Below are positions 50,763-60,289 of a stretch of DNA of 64,000 nucleotides, one piece after another. The stretch covers positions 1 through 64,000 of the forward strand of contig JAJTWR010000187.1 in NCBI GenBank assembly GCA_021613335.1, in the 5' to 3' direction. The notes below the pieces were generated by a model. That model saw only the letters and a list, made by a program, of their open reading frames with translations, was not told the origin of the DNA and searched no databases. The DNA is from Whitmania pigra (taxonomy: Eukaryota; Annelida; Clitellata; Hirudinida; Haemopidae). Position 1 is the first letter of the stretch, and each line of letters opens with the position of its first letter. The position numbers and the translations under genes were made by a program.

Positions 50763-51140
50763 TTATTGCAGGCTTACTACCGAACGGAGATCGCCGATGA
50801 AATAACGATCTCCTGGATGCAATATTAAGCGTGAGACGATTTTTTTGGTCGATGGGCAGACGAACCCCCAGGCATCCTCGCCCGCGGACATTCCTCGCCG
50901 TAACGGAACTTTATAGTTGATTTCCACACTCTCTGTTCCATGAAGTTGAACGAGATATTCCAGCTTCATGGTCATGGCATCCGATCGCGATGTGTCGACG
51001 GCATAACGTATGACGAACGTCTGATTACCGGTTTCTGAACGGATATCCCAGGACAGCTTTCCGGTATTGAAGGTATTGGGGGTGAGAAGCCCGGACTTGG
51101 CCAGCTTAGCGGCATCCAGCATAATAACAGGACCGGACAT
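50763..51140 (-). CDS. Hypothetical protein, 125 aa
   Basis: An intact small frame beginning MSGPVIMLDAAKLAKSGLLT, with a middle of alternating beta-type residues (TMKLEYLVQLHGTESVEINY). No signal peptide, membrane segment or known motif. AT content is higher than in flanking host genes. It may be a recent arrival or an orphan; expression is not supported by any promoter I can see. Confidence 0.5.
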   Translation of the reverse strand: MSGPVIMLDAAKLAKSGLLTPNTFNTGKLSWDIRSETGNQTFVIRYAVDTSRSDAMTMKLEYLVQLHGTESVEINYKVPLRRGMSAGEDAWGFVCPSTKKIVSRLILHPGDRYFIGDLRSVVSLQ

Positions 51141-51573
51141 GAGTATCTAAACCTGACGCGCCTTGAGTTGCAGGCAAAATCTACCACGATAGAATAAACA
51201 TCGCCCTCTACCGGAAGCGATAAAATATTGGATTATGAGCGTGCAGGCAAGCGCCAATCTCACAATGGCGCTGGTGCAGGGGCTTTGTAAATATTTTAAC
51301 CATGTTTTGTTTAAAAATTTTATCCGGTAATTTATTTATCTAGGATCTCTCGATTGTCTCCACAGGCGCAAAATCCCATATCCCCGATCGATGTCCATAT
51401 GTGCGGCAAGGCTAGCTTTCAGCAGAATAGAATCATAAAGCTGCTCGTGGTCTCTCAGCTTTCGACATGTGCTTGATGGCTGCATCAAAGGGAGAAAAAT
51501 GCCGGATCAAGACCGCCAGTATGAGTGGTATTCTCTCGCCCGCAACCGATCCAGATGAACGAGGAAAACCGTT
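51141..51573. other. Intergenic stretch of 433 bases with one short leader-like ORF
   Basis: AT-rich sequence with no recognisable gene. A 19-codon frame at 51499-51558 (MPDQDRQYEWYSLARNRSR) has GGGAG at good spacing and ends 15 bases before the dehydrogenase start. It could be a translated leader, but nothing else supports it. Confidence 0.35.
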
Positions 51574-52602
51574 TTGCGCGCCATTTTGCTAACCGAAAAC
51601 AACGCTTCGCGATCCGTCGTCATAGGCGAATTGCCGGAGCCGCAACGCCAGCCGGGCCAAGTCTTGATCAAGGTCGAGGCAGGCAGCTTGAATCGCGTCG
51701 ATCTCTATATGCGTGACGGCGGCGCTGGCATCACCCACAGCCTGCCGCAGGTGATGGGGTTGGATGTCGCCGGCGAAGTGCTCGCCGCTGACGATGGCGA
51801 AACCCGTTTATATCCCGGGCAGCGCGTGGTGGTCCATCCTTCCCATGCCTGCGGACGCTGTGAATTTTGCTTGAAGGGCGAGCCGGTGTTATGCGAGAGG
51901 GTCAAAATTGCCGGCGAGCAGACCCATGGCCTGTTCGCAGAGCGGATCGCGGTTCCGGCCGCCAATGTCTTTCCCGCACCCGAGGCGCTGTCCTTTGAAG
52001 AATTGGCCTGCCTGCCGGTTGCCTATCTCACCGCCTGGCGTATGGTTATGACCAAGGCGCAGGTCCGCGCCACCGACAGCGTGCTGATTTTTGGCATCGG
52101 CGGCGGCGTTTCGCTTGCCGCCTTGCAAATTGCCAAGATCGCCGGCGCTCATTGTATCGTGACTTCCAGCAGCGATGCCAAACTCGCCCAAGCCCGTATT
52201 TTGGGCGCCGACATAGCCATCAATCACGCAAGCGATGCCGTCGTCGCAGCGGTGATGGCGGCAACCAACAAACGTGGCGTCGATGTCGTGATCGAAAATG
52301 TCGGTCAGGCAACGTGGAAACATGCCATGCAATCGGTGGTGCGTGGCGGCAAAATCATTTGCTGTGGCGCCACCTCGGGCGGTTCTCCTTCCGCCGATCT
52401 GCAACGCTTGTTTATCCGCCAGATTCAGGTGCTCGGCTCAACCCTCGGTAATCCGGGCGAATTCGCCGATCTGCTGTTGGCCGTTGACCGCCATGGCATC
52501 AAGCCGCGGATCGATCGGGTTTTCTCCATGACCGACGCCGCGGCAGCGCTCGATTATCTGGCATTGAAAGCGCAGATGGGTAAAATTGTCCTGCGATTCT
52601 GA
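51574..52602 (+). CDS. Zinc-binding MDR-family alcohol dehydrogenase/quinone reductase
   Basis: A 342-aa protein with an N-terminal GroES-like domain and structural-zinc cysteines (CGRCEFCLKGEPVLC). It has GLDVAGEV and a Rossmann segment (VLIFGIGGGVSLAALQIAKI). The translation start is TTG at 51574, with GAGG upstream; no in-frame ATG gives the full GroES domain. Substrate is not predictable. It is convergent with nikE, 20 bases away. Confidence 0.88.
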   Translation: MRAILLTENNASRSVVIGELPEPQRQPGQVLIKVEAGSLNRVDLYMRDGGAGITHSLPQVMGLDVAGEVLAADDGETRLYPGQRVVVHPSHACGRCEFCLKGEPVLCERVKIAGEQTHGLFAERIAVPAANVFPAPEALSFEELACLPVAYLTAWRMVMTKAQVRATDSVLIFGIGGGVSLAALQIAKIAGAHCIVTSSSDAKLAQARILGADIAINHASDAVVAAVMAATNKRGVDVVIENVGQATWKHAMQSVVRGGKIICCGATSGGSPSADLQRLFIRQIQVLGSTLGNPGEFADLLLAVDRHGIKPRIDRVFSMTDAAAALDYLALKAQMGKIVLRF

Positions 52603-52622
52603 TCAATCGGCCCAGGCTTGGC

Positions 52623-53225
52623 TCATCTCCCCCATGGGGTCATCGCTTGAGCGCCAAGCGCGGCCAATAAGGAAGAATCGTGGGAAATAATCAAAAGGGC
52701 AATCTCCAATCGGCGGGTATGATCCAGCAAAGCCCGCCAGATTTGCGCTTGGGCGATGGCGTCGTGGGAAGCGGTGATTTCGTCGCAGATCAGGATGCGC
52801 AAGCCGGGAATGAGCGCTCGTACGATAGCAAGACGCTGCAATTCGCCGCCGGAAACCTCATGCGGATAGCGCTTCAGCCAAGCCGGTTGAATACCAAAGC
52901 GCGCCAATGTTGCGGAATCGGGCAACCAGCCCTCATTCAGGCTGCGGCCCAGCCGCCAGCGCGGATTGAGTGCCAATTCGGGATGCTGAAAGATCAGTTG
53001 AATGGGATTTCGGCCTTGTTCCAGCGCCTCCTGGCCGGCCAAGCGGATGCGCCCGCCGGTTGGGCGCAGATATCCGGCTAGCAGTTTGGCCAGAGTGGTC
53101 TTACCGCACCCCGAGGGGCCTTGCAGTCCCAGAATCTCCCCTGGCGCCAGGGTGAAGGAGAGATCATGCACCAGCCACCCGCTCCGCTCCAGCCGGCGGT
53201 AGCGCAATGCCTCGACCTCAAGCAT
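52623..53225 (-). CDS. nikE: Nickel ABC transporter ATPase NikE
   Basis: A 200-aa ATPase with Walker A GPSGCGKTT, the signature VSGGELQR and switch histidine IISHD. Walker B reads LRILICDEITASHD; the usual Pro after DE is Ile and the D-loop is SHD rather than ALD. It is shorter than Escherichia coli NikE. The start at 53225 overlaps nikD by eight bases. It pairs with NikD to drive nickel import. Confidence 0.88.
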   Translation of the reverse strand: MLEVEALRYRRLERSGWLVHDLSFTLAPGEILGLQGPSGCGKTTLAKLLAGYLRPTGGRIRLAGQEALEQGRNPIQLIFQHPELALNPRWRLGRSLNEGWLPDSATLARFGIQPAWLKRYPHEVSGGELQRLAIVRALIPGLRILICDEITASHDAIAQAQIWRALLDHTRRLEIALLIISHDSSLLAALGAQAMTPWGR

Positions 53226-53991
53226 CGGCCGGTGCGTTAAAGCCGTACTGCGGCAGGGCGGCGCGCAGGGCGCTGGCATAAGGATGCGCAAGTTGGCCGG
53301 CAAGAAAACGAGCCGGGTCGGTGTCTTCTATGTTCTTTCCGCTCTGCAGAATGACGATGCGGTCGGCAAACGGCATGATGGCGGTCAAATCATGGGTGAT
53401 GACTGCGACGCCATGGCCGTCGTCGGCAAGGCCGCGCAATAGCCCAAAAGTCAGCGTCCGGCACTCGGGGTCGAGTCCGGCGCTCGGTTCATCGGCAATC
53501 AGCAGATCGGCGCCCGACAAAGTGGCGATTGCGATCAGCACTCGCCGCGCCATTCCACCGGATAATTGATGTGGATAAAGTGTGCAGACATGTGCGGGCA
53601 AATCGTAGCGCGCAAAGCTGCGAACAACATCGGCGGCGCAGACCCGCCCGCCCCAACGCCCCTGCAGCCCAACCGGGGCTGTCGGGTCCAGCCAGCCGAC
53701 TCCCTGGGGAACCAGGGCTATTCGCCGTCCGCGCAGGGATTTCCGATAATCCGGCGTCAATTCTCGCTCATCGAAGAACAGCTTTCCGGTTGCAATCGCC
53801 GTTTTCGGCAGCAGGCCGAGTACAGCCTGGGCGAGCACGCTCTTGCCAGCGCCGCTTTCTCCGACGATCGCCACCATCTCATGACGCGCGACGGTGAGAT
53901 CGACTCCAGTCAGCACCGGCGCGATCCGCCGCTGCAACCAGCCGTCATAGCGCTGGAAGCCAACGGCTAACCGATCGATGCGCAACATCAT
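53218..53991 (-). CDS. nikD: Nickel ABC transporter ATPase NikD
   Basis: A 257-aa ATPase of the oligopeptide/nickel family with Walker A GESGAGKS, signature LSGGMARR, Walker B DLLIADEPSAGLD and ITHDL. ATG 53991 or 53988 both overlap the nikC stop; the frame upstream to 54099 is a shadow of nikC. The C-terminal HPYAxAL motif (HPYASALRAALPQYG) is typical of the DppD/NikD group. Confidence 0.92.
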   Translation of the reverse strand: MMLRIDRLAVGFQRYDGWLQRRIAPVLTGVDLTVARHEMVAIVGESGAGKSVLAQAVLGLLPKTAIATGKLFFDERELTPDYRKSLRGRRIALVPQGVGWLDPTAPVGLQGRWGGRVCAADVVRSFARYDLPAHVCTLYPHQLSGGMARRVLIAIATLSGADLLIADEPSAGLDPECRTLTFGLLRGLADDGHGVAVITHDLTAIMPFADRIVILQSGKNIEDTDPARFLAGQLAHPYASALRAALPQYGFNAPADA

Positions 53992-54817
53992 TCTTGCGCC
54001 CGCCAAGGATCGAGGATCAGGCGCACTCCCGCCGCCACCCGCTCGAAGGTCATCGCCACGATCAGCAAACACAGACCGGGCAAGGCTCCGAGCCACCACA
54101 GGCCGGCGGTCAGATAACGCAGGGATTCGGCGAGCAGAATGCCGATGGCGGGAAGATGCGGTTCCAGCCCGAAACCAAGAAAGGTCATGCTGGCTTCATG
54201 CAAGATGGCATGGGGAAACAGCAAGATGGCGCCGACCAGGATTTGCGGCAGCAGATGGGGAAGAATATGGGATAAAGCGGCGCCAAAACGCGAACGACCC
54301 AGGCGGCGGGCGATCAGAACATATTCGGCGGTCAGCAGCGCGCGCATTTCAGCGCGGATGAGGCGGGCCAGGCCCGGCCAGTGCGACAAGACCACCGCCA
54401 GAATGACGCCTCTCGTGCCGCCGCCAAAGGTGACGGACAGTAGAATCAACAGCACGAGATGCGGCAACGCCAAGGTTAGATCGATCAGCGTGCCCATTAC
54501 TAAATCCAACCGCCGGTCAAGCGCGGCCAGCACGCCGATAACCATCGCTAGCAAGGTGGCAAAACCAGCCGATGCCAAGCCAACGGCCAGGCTGACGACT
54601 AACCCTTTGACCGTGCGCGCCAACATGTCCCGGCCAAGCGGATCGGTCCCGAACGGATGCTCCAAGCTCGGTGGCAGCAGCGGGCGGTGAGATCGGAGCG
54701 TAAGCCGCTATCGGGAAGGATCTGCGCTCCGAGCGCAACGATCAGCAACAACGCCAGCGCCAGGACGGCAACCAGCAAGGTTCGTCCGCGACCGGTGGTC
54801 ACGAGGGCGAGACTCAT
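53988..54817 (-). pseudogene. nikC: Nickel ABC permease NikC, one-base frameshift
   Basis: The first frame from 54817 has a membrane helix (TLLVAVLALALLLIVALGAQ). After about residue 45 homology continues one frame over: EHPFGTDPLGRDMLARTVKG, the permease body and the coupling motif LSHILPHLLPQILVG, to the stop at 53988. One missing base near 54680 explains the change. All other nik genes are intact, so it may be functional in life. Confidence 0.88.
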
Positions 54818-55806
54818 ATCGGCAACTCCCGCAAGCGCGGATCGATCAACCGGTGCAGCAGGTCAGCGAGAAGATTGCCGGTAAAGACAAACAAAGCGGT
54901 AAACAGCGTAATGGCGAGCAGTAACGGCGCATCGCCGCGCAATCCGGCTTGGACGGTGACTTCGCCCAATCCCGGATAAGCAAAAACGGTTTCCGCCAGG
55001 ATCGAGCCGCCGAAAATTTCGCCCCAATGGGCAAAATGCAAGGTCAAGGCGGGAAGGGCGGCATTGCGCCGCCCATGACGCCATGCAACCTGCAGGCGGC
55101 TCAGCCCTTGGGAAAAAGCCAAAGCGGCGTAATCGGAGCGCATGACCTGGCGTAGCTTGTCACGGGTATGCAAGGCGATTTGGGCAACGCCGAGCATCGA
55201 CAAGGTCACGGTCGGCAGGGCGAGATGCGCCAGCCGGTCGCCAAGGCCAATCCGGTCGGGCAGTATGCCCGGCGGCGCTGCACAGCAAAAAGGGGCCCAC
55301 TTCAGTTGGACGGCAAAGATCAGCAGCAGTAAAATAGCAACCCAAAAGACCGGCGCCGAAGCAAGGATAAAGGCATAGAGGCGGATCAGACGATCGATCC
55401 ACCCCCCCTCCAAGGCGCCGGCGAGCATACCGAGCGCGAATCCCATCATTCCGGCGAGAAGCCAGGCGCCGGTCATCAAGACCAAGGAGGCCTGGAAGCG
55501 TTCGCTCAGCACCTGGCGCACCGGCTGGTGAAAAATGAGCGACTGCCCCAAATCGCCTTGGGCAATAGCGCTGGCCCAACGGACGAAGCGCTCGACTGGC
55601 GGGCGGTTCAATCCCCATTTGGCGGCAATCTCTGCTTGTTGTTCCGGGCTGACACGCGCATAGCGGTCGCCGACATAGGCGCGAACCGGATCGATTGGCG
55701 ACAAGGCCAGCAAGATGAAAGCAATCGACATCGCCAGCGGCGGCAATATCGCCAGCCGTATCAGCCGCCCGATGAGAAAATTCAGCCAGAAGCGCGCTGC
55801 GGTCAC
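54814..55806 (-). CDS. nikB: Nickel ABC permease NikB
   Basis: A 330-aa inner-membrane permease with DppB/NikB signatures: RAYVGDRYARVSPEQQAEIA, KWGLNRPPVERFVRWASAIA, GDLGQSLIFHQPVRQVLSER and a C-terminal coupling region (FGGSILAETVFAYPGLGEVT). It overlaps nikA and nikC by four bases each. Confidence 0.94.
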   Translation of the reverse strand: MTAARFWLNFLIGRLIRLAILPPLAMSIAFILLALSPIDPVRAYVGDRYARVSPEQQAEIAAKWGLNRPPVERFVRWASAIAQGDLGQSLIFHQPVRQVLSERFQASLVLMTGAWLLAGMMGFALGMLAGALEGGWIDRLIRLYAFILASAPVFWVAILLLLIFAVQLKWAPFCCAAPPGILPDRIGLGDRLAHLALPTVTLSMLGVAQIALHTRDKLRQVMRSDYAALAFSQGLSRLQVAWRHGRRNAALPALTLHFAHWGEIFGGSILAETVFAYPGLGEVTVQAGLRGDAPLLLAITLFTALFVFTGNLLADLLHRLIDPRLRELPI

Positions 55807-57371
55807 GGGCAGGTCCAGCGCCAGCTTTCCATATTATAGGTGACGGGGAAGCCATGGCCGTGAGGTTCGATCTGACGCTGACCGATATCCAGACATTCAT
55901 CGACAAAATACACATGATCGATATTGACCAGCCATGCCCAGGCCGCATCGCCTTTGGTCCCATAGCCGGTGGTCCCGTCCCACGCCGCCGCCTGCCAGCC
56001 AGGTAGCAAGGCTTCGATGCTGGAGGCATTCAAAGCGCGCTCGAAATAGCTTTTGACGGTAGCGTTGTCGTACAGGCCGGCATTGAACCACCAACCGCGC
56101 GCGGCATCGTGACCGGCATACAAATTATACGTTTCATAGGGGTCGTGGCTGCCGGCGCCGAACACCACCGCCGATGCGTGTATCCACGGTCTGATCCCAT
56201 CCCAGCTCTTTCCCAGCACATCGATGTGGATACCAACGGAGCGCACCATATCGGCAACCGCTAAGGCCAAAGCCTGCCGCGTACTGTCAGCGGCGTTGTA
56301 ATACAGGGAAAAGCGCGCCGGAAGACCGTTTTTCACTCGAATGCCATCCGGCCCCATCCGCCAGCCGGCGGCCTCCAACAAGGCTATTGCCGCCGCCGGA
56401 TCGGCATCCTTCATCCGATGGGCAGGATTATCCCACGGCAGATCGTCTGCCGGGCCGTGCGCTGGGCGGCCAAAGCCATTCAGCACTCCGGTTGCCAGAG
56501 CGGCGCGATCGATGGCGATATTGATCGCTTTGCGGATGGCGGGATCGCTGGTGACATTATTGCCGATCGGATCGCCCTTGGCGGTCTTGCGACCGGTATC
56601 GGGCAGGGTGGGAAAAGAGATCCCGCGATTATCGACGGTTTTTACCGCTATGCGCGTCATGCCGGCCGGTACGCTGACGGCCAGCACATTGGAAATAGCT
56701 GCGACATGCAGCTTGCCGGCGCGCGCGGCAGCATAGGTGGCATCTTCCTTGGTAAAGAGGAGGGTGATTTTCTCGAAACTTGATTTGGCGCCGTAATAAT
56801 GCGGGTTGGGAGCAATAATGGCCTGTTCCCCCTCCTGCCAGGCAAGCAGGCGGAACGGCCCCGAGCCAACCGGCGCTTTGCGATAGTCCGGGCCATGGGC
56901 ATGGCGCGGCACGATGCCCAGGGTGGCGAGGGTGTTCAGGAAAGTAACCCTGGGCTGTTTCAAGGTGAATTTCACCGTCACGGCGTCAAGAGCGGCAACC
57001 TCGGCCAATGCGGTTAAATCCAGTACCGATCCCGCCTGTTTGGCGGTACGATAGGTATAGACGACATCGTCGGACGTAAGAGGGCGACCGTCGGAAAAAC
57101 GCACATCGGGACGCAGGCGCACTGTCCAGTGCAACCCGTCGTTCGAAAGGTCCCAGCTGACCGCGAGATCGCCGACCAGCGCCAGTGCGGCATCGCGCTT
57201 GAGCAAGGTGGACTGAAATAGCGGAAAACCATATTCGGCCCACCCCAGGGTTGGATCGAAACCGGCCTCCGGTTCGCCGGCAATGGCCAGCACCAGTTCA
57301 GTTTTTGCTGTCGCAAGGGCGCTCAAGGGCGCAAAAACGAGCAAGCTGGCTAGCAAGAAGGGACGGATCAT
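55803..57371 (-). CDS. nikA: Periplasmic nickel-binding protein NikA
   Basis: A 522-aa family-5 binding protein with a signal peptide (FLLASLLVFAPLSALA), WDLSNDGLHWTVRLRPDVRF, FSDGRPLTSDDVVYTYR and GSGPFRLLAWQEGEQ. The divergent nikR gene and the NikR operator 37 bases upstream of the start support nickel rather than dipeptides as the ligand. Confidence 0.92.
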   Translation of the reverse strand: MIRPFLLASLLVFAPLSALATAKTELVLAIAGEPEAGFDPTLGWAEYGFPLFQSTLLKRDAALALVGDLAVSWDLSNDGLHWTVRLRPDVRFSDGRPLTSDDVVYTYRTAKQAGSVLDLTALAEVAALDAVTVKFTLKQPRVTFLNTLATLGIVPRHAHGPDYRKAPVGSGPFRLLAWQEGEQAIIAPNPHYYGAKSSFEKITLLFTKEDATYAAARAGKLHVAAISNVLAVSVPAGMTRIAVKTVDNRGISFPTLPDTGRKTAKGDPIGNNVTSDPAIRKAINIAIDRAALATGVLNGFGRPAHGPADDLPWDNPAHRMKDADPAAAIALLEAAGWRMGPDGIRVKNGLPARFSLYYNAADSTRQALALAVADMVRSVGIHIDVLGKSWDGIRPWIHASAVVFGAGSHDPYETYNLYAGHDAARGWWFNAGLYDNATVKSYFERALNASSIEALLPGWQAAAWDGTTGYGTKGDAAWAWLVNIDHVYFVDECLDIGQRQIEPHGHGFPVTYNMESWRWTCP

Positions 57372-57407
57372 CGGACAACTCAGCGCTGATTGGATCGATA
57401 TCCGGCA

Positions 57408-57435
57408 GTATGATAGAAATTGAAATTAATCATAC
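57408..57435. promoter_or_regulatory. NikR operator
   Basis: GTATGA (57408-57413), 16 bases, TCATAC (57430-57435) is exactly the half-site pair and spacing known for NikR in Escherichia coli. It lies between the divergent nikA (57371) and nikR (57504) starts and should repress the importer, and perhaps nikR itself, when nickel is sufficient. Confidence 0.93.
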
Positions 57436-57503
57436 AGGTTTCATTTCCTAATTTCCAGGGTAAACCGCATCTACCGCTGGCTATAGGGTTAAAGGACGGG
57501 GAT

Positions 57504-57929
57504 ATGCAACGTATTACCATCACCATTGATGACGATCTGCTAGCGGCGCTCGATGGCCACATGCAGCGCAAAGGGTATGAGAGCCGGTCGGAAACGTTGC
57601 GCGATTTAATCCGCGCCACCCTTGCCGACGAAAATGCCAGCTGCGATGAGCGCACCCCCTGCGTTGCCGCTTTTTCCTATGTCTATGACCATGAAAAACA
57701 TGATCTCGCCCAAAAACTCGCTACCCTCCAACATGGCCGGCACGATCTGTCGGTGGCCAGCCTGCATGTTCATTTGGATGGCCAGGCTTGTCTGGAGGTT
57801 TCGGTCTTGCGCGGTCTCGTCGGCAATGTGCGCCGCCTGACCGATGAGATCGCCAGCCGGCGTGGCGTGCATTATGCACATTTGCATTTGGTTCCAAACG
57901 CGATTGATAATAAGATCTATTCAAAATAA
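57504..57929 (+). CDS. nikR: Nickel-responsive regulator NikR
   Basis: A 141-aa protein with an N-terminal ribbon-helix-helix (MQRITITIDDDLLAALDGHM, SETLRDLIRATL) and a C-terminal ACT-type nickel domain. The nickel ligands align as H77, H88, H90 and C96 (HVHLDGQAC). The ATG at 57504 has AAAGGACGGGG upstream; the frame opens earlier through the operator and is not coding there. Confidence 0.95.
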   Translation: MQRITITIDDDLLAALDGHMQRKGYESRSETLRDLIRATLADENASCDERTPCVAAFSYVYDHEKHDLAQKLATLQHGRHDLSVASLHVHLDGQACLEVSVLRGLVGNVRRLTDEIASRRGVHYAHLHLVPNAIDNKIYSK

Positions 57930-58129
57930 ACTTGGCACACGAGAGTCGCGATGGAATACCTTAAACCCATCCGGCATTATAATGTTGGGTTTTGCTGTCA
58001 AGCTGCTTGATCAATCTCTTGGGATGCATTATTTTGCCGTTTACGGTGTAATGAAACGCTGGATCTGCTGGGGCAGATTCTGGATACAATAGCGTAACGG
58101 CAAGTTCGATGGAAAAGGGAGGAAGTTTC

Positions 58130-59320
58130 ATGGCGATCACCCGCAGAGAATTGCTCAAGAGCGGTACGGCAGCCACCGGGCTGGGGGCGGTTGGTTCGGT
58201 GTTGCCGATTCGTTTGAGCGTTGCTCAGCCAGCGAAAATCCGAATCGGTGCGATGCTGCCTTTTACCGGCACTTATGCCGCTTTGGGCGAGGCGGGGTTG
58301 AACGGGCTGAAGCTGGCCTTGAGCGAGTTGGGCGGCAAACTGGGGGGGCGGGAAGTCGAGATCATCTCGTTGGACGATGAAAGCGACCCGGCGCGCGCGC
58401 CGGCGAATGCCACCCGGCTGATCAAGAACGATTCGGTCGATGTACTCTACGGGACCGTGCATTCGGGGGTTGCGGTCGGCATGGCCAAGGTCGCGCGCGA
58501 GACCAAAACCCTGCTGGTCATTCCCAATGCCGGGGCCGCCGCGATTACCGGCGGGCTGTGTGCGCCCAATATTTTCCGCACCTCTTTCACCAATTGGCAG
58601 CCGGCCTTTCCCATGGGGAAGATCGCTTATGACAAGGGGTACCGCAAGATCGTTTCGATCGCCTGGAAATATGTCTCGGGCGAGGAGACGCTCGAAGGTT
58701 TCAAGGAAGGGTTCGAGCAGCAGGGCGGCAAGGTGGTGAAGGAAATCACCATGCCGTTTCCAAGCGTCGAATTTCAGGCCAACCTGGCGGAGATCGCGGC
58801 ATTGAAGCCGGATGCCGTCTTCACTTTCTTTGCCGGTGGCGGCGCGGTGAAATTTGTCAAGGATTACGCGGCGGCAAAATTGCACGATACCATCCCGCTG
58901 CTTGGTTCCGGCTTTTTAACTGAAGGAACGCTGGAAGCGCAAGGTGCAGCCGCCGAGGGGGTTCAGACCACCCTGCATTACGCCGACAACCTGCAACTCG
59001 ATAAAAACCGCCGCTTTCGGGCTGATTATAAGCGGATGTTCAATAAGGAAGCCGATCTGTATGCCGTGCAGGGTTACGATGCCGGCATGCTGCTTGCGGC
59101 AGGCTATGACAGCGTCAAGGGCGATACCGGCGCTAAGGAGGAGCTTTATGCCGCCATGGGGGCGGCCAAGCTGGAATCGCCGCGCGGCGCGCTCACTTTC
59201 TCGCCTGCGCATAATCCGATTCAGGATATTTATCTGCGCGAAGTTCGCAATGGCCAAAATGAAGTGGTGTCCATTGCCGCCCGCGCCTTGGCCGACCCCG
59301 CGCGCGGCTGCAAAATCTAA
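58130..59320 (+). CDS. Branched-chain-type ABC transporter substrate-binding protein
   Basis: A 396-aa periplasmic binding protein with a twin-arginine-like signal (TRRELLKSGTAATGLGAVGS), then KIRIGAMLPFTGTYAALGEA and a LivK-type fold (VDVLYGTVHSGVAVGMAKVA, GSGFLTEGTLEAQGAAAEGV). ATG 58130 has GGGAGG upstream; an ATG at 58109 is less well placed. The ligand may be an amino acid, amide or aromatic acid; it does not look like the urea-binding UrtA. The 200 bases before it hold no gene. Confidence 0.9.
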   Translation: MAITRRELLKSGTAATGLGAVGSVLPIRLSVAQPAKIRIGAMLPFTGTYAALGEAGLNGLKLALSELGGKLGGREVEIISLDDESDPARAPANATRLIKNDSVDVLYGTVHSGVAVGMAKVARETKTLLVIPNAGAAAITGGLCAPNIFRTSFTNWQPAFPMGKIAYDKGYRKIVSIAWKYVSGEETLEGFKEGFEQQGGKVVKEITMPFPSVEFQANLAEIAALKPDAVFTFFAGGGAVKFVKDYAAAKLHDTIPLLGSGFLTEGTLEAQGAAAEGVQTTLHYADNLQLDKNRRFRADYKRMFNKEADLYAVQGYDAGMLLAAGYDSVKGDTGAKEELYAAMGAAKLESPRGALTFSPAHNPIQDIYLREVRNGQNEVVSIAARALADPARGCKI

Positions 59321-59338
59321 CCCTTGAAGAGACGCAGA

Positions 59339-59356
59339 CAGGGTCTTGCGACCCTG
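59339..59356 (+). terminator. Perfect hairpin between the binding-protein gene and livH
   Basis: CAGGGTC-TTGC-GACCCTG follows the stop at 59320 by 18 bases and is succeeded by CTCGTTTTC. With no long T-run it is more likely a partial terminator or mRNA-stabilising stem that sets higher expression of the binding protein. Confidence 0.55.
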
Positions 59357-59406
59357 CTCGTTTTCCCTCGCTCACGATGCGGTAAGGATGATAAGGGTAC
59401 AGGCGC

Positions 59407-60272
59407 ATGGAGATGAGTTTGCTGCTGGTGCAGGCCCTCAACGGCCTGCAATATGGTTTGCTGCTGTTTTTAATCGCTAGCGGCTTGACGCTGATTTTCG
59501 GTATCATGGGCATCATCAACCTGGCCCATGGCGCTTTTTATATGCTCGGCGCCTATATCGCTTATTGGATTGCCGCCGACACGGGCAGCCTGATCGTCGC
59601 TGTTGTCTGCGCTCTGGCGGCAACTGCGTTGCTTGGCTATGTCATCGAAAGAATGTTGATAGTCCATCTGTATCGTCGCAACCATCTGGATCAAGTGCTG
59701 CTGACCTATGGGTTGATTCTGATTTTGAATGAAGCCCAACGCCTGTTGTGGGGCAATGACGCTCATGGCGTGCCGGTGCCGAAAGCGGTCGATTTCTCTA
59801 TTCCCTGACCGATAATCTGGGGTTTCCGGTTTATCGCGTACTGCTGATCGCGCTGTGCGCAGCCTTGGCGGCGGCGATGTTTGCGATCATCCACAAAACT
59901 CGGCTGGGAATGTGGATTCGCGCAGGCGCCAGCAACCGCGAAATGGTCGCCTCGCTTGGAATCGATATCAAAATGCTGTTTGGCGTAGTGTTTGCCGCCG
60001 GGGCGGCGCTGACCGGCTTTGCCGGCGCGGTGGCAGCGCCGATTTCTTCGGTCTATCCCGGCATCGGGGATCCGATTGTCGTCATCAGTTTTGTGGTTGT
60101 GACGATCGGCGGTATCGGTTCGGTGACAGGGGCCCTGCTTGGCTCGCTTCTGATCGGCCTTGCCGATACCTTCGGCCGGGTTTTGTTGCCTGATTTCGCC
60201 AGTTTTCTGGTCTATGGCGTCATGGCTGGCGTGCTGTTGTGGCGACCGCGCGGCCTGTTCGCCCGCGCCTGA
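59407..60272 (+). pseudogene. livH: Branched-chain-type ABC permease LivH, one-base frameshift
   Basis: The first frame (MEMSLLLVQALNGLQYGLLL, GIMGIINLAHGAFYMLGAYI) ends at a stop after VPKAVDFSIP. The rest of the permease continues in another frame (LTDNLGFPVYRVLLIALCAA, GFAGAVAAPISSVYPGIGDP, to RPRGLFARA at 60272). The break is at CCC 59803-59805, where one more C restores the protein of about 288 aa. Confidence 0.9.
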
Positions 60273-60289
60273 CGCAAAGGAGTGCGCCG

